Positions 7,619 through 8,523 of a stretch of 8,523 nucleotides of DNA are shown one piece after another. Origin of the DNA: Alphaproteobacteria bacterium (GTDB lineage: Bacteria; Pseudomonadota; Alphaproteobacteria; UBA8366; JADFVY01); the NCBI GenBank assembly GCA_029881615.1, contig JAOUMF010000056.1, forward strand, positions 1-8,523. Reading direction: 5' to 3'. A program made the translations under genes and the position numbers. Position 1 is the first letter of the stretch, and every line of letters starts with the position of its first letter. The notes under the pieces are model-generated. The model was not told the DNA's origin. It saw only the letters and a list, made by a program, of their open reading frames with translations, and did not search any database.

Positions 7619-8523
7619 ATGGCCGAAAAGAGCAGAGTAGAAGTCTTCACCCGCCGGGCTGCGTTGCTGGCCGGCGCCAAGCTGTTGCTGTTGGGTGGGC
7701 TGGGCGGACGGCTATATTCACTGCAGGTTCTCGAAGGCGACCGTTATCGCCTCATGGCCGAAGACAATCGTGTCAATTTGCGGCTGTTGGCCCCAAGCCG
7801 GGGCTATATCGTCGATCGGTACGGCGAGCCGCTGGCGGTCAATACCCTGAACTACCAGTTGAACCTGCGGCCCGACCTGGCCGGCGACATCGAGGCGACG
7901 CTGGATGCGCTGTCGCGGGTCGTTACGATTTCGCCCGACGAACGGCAGCGGGTCTTACGCAAGATCAAGAAGAGCAAACGCAAATTCCTTCCGATACCGA
8001 TCCGCCAGGAATTGGCCTGGGAAGAAGTGAGCCGGATCGAGGTGAATTCGCCCGACCTTCCCGGTATCGCCATCGATCCGGAACAGGGCCGCTATTACCC
8101 GCAAGGCGATGTTACGGCGCATGTGGTGGGCTATGTCGGCGCGGTCAACGAAAACGAGATGTCGAAGGATAATGATCCGGCGCTGGAACTGCCTTCATAC
8201 CGGATCGGCAAGACCGGTATCGAGGACAAGTATGAAAGGGCGCTGCGCGGTAAGGTCGGCACCACGGAGGTGGAGGTCAACAACCTCAACCGCGAAATCA
8301 GGGAACTGAAGGATCGCCGGATCGAGGCGGAGCCGGGCCACGATATTGTCATGACGCTGGACGTGGGCCTGCAGCGTTTCATCATGGACAGACTGGCCGA
8401 TCAGCACGCGGCGGCGGCGGCGGTGATGGAGGTGAACACCGGCGATGTCCTGGCGCTGGTTTCCACGCCCGGTTACGACGCCAACCTGTTCCCCAACGGG
8501 ATTGCCGTCCCTGACTGGGAAAA
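7619..8523 (+). CDS. mrdA: Penicillin-binding protein 2 (elongasome transpeptidase); 3'-truncated by the window
   Basis: PBP2 cross-links peptidoglycan during cell elongation, partnered with the glycosyltransferase RodA. The 301 visible residues are about half of the usual 600-650. They show a cytoplasmic start, a membrane anchor at about 14-34 (AALLAGAKLLLLGGLGG), and the dimerisation/pedestal domain with the class B signature PSRGYIVDRYGEPLAVN (59-75). YYPQGDVTAHVVGYVG (159-174) and GKTGIEDKYERALRGKVG (197-214) follow, then the beginning of the transpeptidase domain with TLDVGLQRF. The catalytic SxxK, SxN and KTG motifs lie beyond the window. The ATG at 7619 is the only option because an in-frame TAG lies shortly upstream. 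Its nearest ribosome site, GAGGA at 7599-7603, is 15 bases away, so coupling to mreD, 18 bases earlier, is likely. rodA would be expected next. Confidence 0.96.
   Translation, partial: MAEKSRVEVFTRRAALLAGAKLLLLGGLGGRLYSLQVLEGDRYRLMAEDNRVNLRLLAPSRGYIVDRYGEPLAVNTLNYQLNLRPDLAGDIEATLDALSRVVTISPDERQRVLRKIKKSKRKFLPIPIRQELAWEEVSRIEVNSPDLPGIAIDPEQGRYYPQGDVTAHVVGYVGAVNENEMSKDNDPALELPSYRIGKTGIEDKYERALRGKVGTTEVEVNNLNREIRELKDRRIEAEPGHDIVMTLDVGLQRFIMDRLADQHAAAAAVMEVNTGDVLALVSTPGYDANLFPNGIAVPDWE

Noticed and set aside
7597..8172. Plus-strand 191-codon frame starting with TTG at the mreD end
   Set aside because: It is an out-of-frame shadow of mrdA, whose true frame from 7619 shows PBP2 motifs throughout.

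Overview
The window is a GC-rich chromosomal segment. It carries housekeeping genes, all on the + strand, from what looks like an alphaproteobacterium. A Rhodospirillales-type lineage is my best guess, from the wording of the MreB, IlvB and IlvN proteins and from branched-chain amino acid genes lying directly beside mre genes. I see no mobile element, CRISPR array, tRNA, rRNA or sign of recent transfer.

Region 1 (1-2884) is a branched-chain amino acid block: the 3' two thirds of the acetolactate synthase large subunit gene (ilvB, cut by the window start), its regulatory small subunit ilvN, and ketol-acid reductoisomerase ilvC. It closes with a strong intrinsic terminator at 2911-2947. Together these enzymes take pyruvate or 2-ketobutyrate to the dihydroxy acids of valine and isoleucine synthesis.

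Region 2 (2885-3427) is a 543-base non-coding gap, the only long one in the window. After the terminator comes a relatively AT-rich stretch (about 3040-3180) with promoter-like sequence and a perfect 16-bp palindrome. Then comes a GC-rich stretch of nested hairpins (about 3200-3375). A short reading frame ending at 3333 carries six leucine codons in its last 17 sense codons, several of them codon types that look uncommon here. Its stop codon lies inside the arm of a large hairpin just upstream of leuA. This looks like a leucine-responsive attenuation leader and is the most interesting part of the window. The leucine run is also complementary to the leuA ribosome binding site.

Region 3 (3428-5011) is leuA, 2-isopropylmalate synthase, the first committed step of leucine synthesis. 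Its substrate 2-ketoisovalerate comes from the ilv pathway.

Region 4 (5012-8523) is the cell-shape cluster mreB-mreC-mreD-mrdA (mrdA, encoding PBP2, is cut by the window end). It encodes the MreB filament, its membrane partners MreC and MreD, and the transpeptidase of the elongasome, which builds lateral-wall peptidoglycan. It starts 78 bases after leuA with no visible terminator between, so leuA transcripts may continue into it. Two possible mini-ORFs sit at its junctions. A 13-codon frame with a strong Shine-Dalgarno sequence ends 3 bases before mreB. A 20-codon frame overlaps both the mreB stop (TGATG) and the mreC start (ATGA), as if to couple translation.
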